A stretch of 64,000 nt of DNA, taken from the NCBI GenBank assembly GCA_025331445.1, contig JAIWNE010000032.1, forward strand, positions 241,945-305,944, read 5' to 3'. Under the pieces are notes generated by a model. That model worked only from the letters and a program-made list of their open reading frames with translations. It did not search any database and was not told the origin of the DNA. Every line of letters begins with the position of its first letter. The first letter of the stretch is position 1. Positions 63,384-64,000 of the stretch are shown here, one piece after another. Position numbers and translations under genes: made by a program. The DNA is from Blakeslea trispora. Lineage: Eukaryota; Mucoromycota; Mucoromycetes; Mucorales; Choanephoraceae.

Positions 63384-64000
63384 AATTTTATATGGACAGA
63401 AAAGAGAGAGAGAGGCCTAGTCAAAATGTCAGCTATTTTTTTTTAAAAATTTGTTGCTATGCTCAGTTCACTAAGCCAATGAAATTGCATCAAAAAATGG
63501 TGCCTGAATGATGATAGTCTCTCTACTTGATTCTTTTGTCAGAATAGGTTGTTTGATTCATTTTTCTCAGAAAAACAAAGCGTATGAGGTTCGGTAAAGA
63601 GTGGGAACAATGAACCAGAGCATACAATGGAATTACAAAAAAAAAAAAAAAAAAGAATTTCTGTGATTTGTGGCCATGAAGCATACAAAAGATTGCTCTT
63701 TCTTGTTGCGTATAACAGAGTAAACAGAAAAGAAAGGAAATCAAACTTTGGGATAGGTCAAATAGCTTGGCTGTACGCTATCCGGAGAGAGAAACTGAAG
63801 AAAGAGGTGGCAACTTGGGAATGATTCATCAAGCAAGGATATACTTGTAGAATAAAGGAAGAAAACAATCCCAATTCCCAACAAAATAAATTTTGCTGGA
63901 TCATAAAAGTAAAAAAAAAAAAAAAATTGTTGTAACCACAACTTGGGTTTTAACATTCCGTCAAACATGTGTTATTCCGAGTCTTGTGACCAGTCCGGCT
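63384..64000. other. Window end, no gene seen
   Basis: About 620 bases with an A17 run near 63637-63653 and an A14 run near 63911-63926. No gene supported. Confidence 0.5.

Overview
This looks like nuclear DNA from a filamentous fungus, most likely Mucoromycota and probably Mucorales. It is AT-rich, with short GT-AG introns of about 45-80 nt and a few GC-AG introns. Genes are very closely packed, often tail to tail. A Sho1 osmosensor, STRIPAK striatin, ERD2, a Kaptin homologue, DIRS and Crypton tyrosine-recombinase elements and a LINE of the kind common in Mucorales point the same way. Species cannot be fixed from the window. No rRNA, tRNA or CRISPR array was recognised.

Left flank (1-6.7 kb): gene-poor and decayed. 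A 5'-truncated LINE lies in an EamA/DMT transporter pseudogene, followed by simple repeats, including a 31-unit hexamer array, and 2 kb with no open frame. 6.7-30.1 kb is a dense housekeeping block: DUF1479 protein; TMEM184/DUF300 membrane protein; EMC10; Kaptin (KICSTOR arm of TORC1 control); type II PI4-kinase; TXNL1-like thioredoxin-PITH; a small coiled-coil protein; LSM4; Cfd1/NUBP2; an LPLAT acyltransferase; striatin; MGMT; ETF-QO; a broken MFS transporter; MIC19.

30.2-37.5 kb is a mobile island built only from tyrosine-recombinase elements: a complete DIRS retrotransposon with intact gag, RT/RNase H and recombinase frames; a Crypton on the opposite strand with a GCR1_C-like domain and one or two lesions; and a 288-bp miniature element with perfect 40-bp inverted repeats that shares 114 identical bp with the DIRS left end.

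37.5-64 kb returns to host genes: KDEL receptor ERD2, PKA regulatory subunit, NSRP1-like splicing protein, a 2.8-kb gene-poor gap, Sho1, NDUFS5, a double-START protein, a 7-TM-like membrane protein, a secreted BP74-domain protein, NDUFS4, peroxisomal Lon with an SHL C-terminus, a secreted subtilisin-inhibitor-like protein, dolichol kinase and mitochondrial RF1.

Several genes bear on the same systems without being operonic: complex I (NDUFS4, NDUFS5) and ETF-QO on respiration; MIC19 and RF1 on mitochondria; EMC10, ERD2 and dolichol kinase on the secretory pathway; Sho1, PKA-R, Kaptin and PI4K on signalling. The most novel material is the DIRS/Crypton/mini-element island, especially a U7 slippery site predicted to make a gag-RT fusion by -1 frameshifting.
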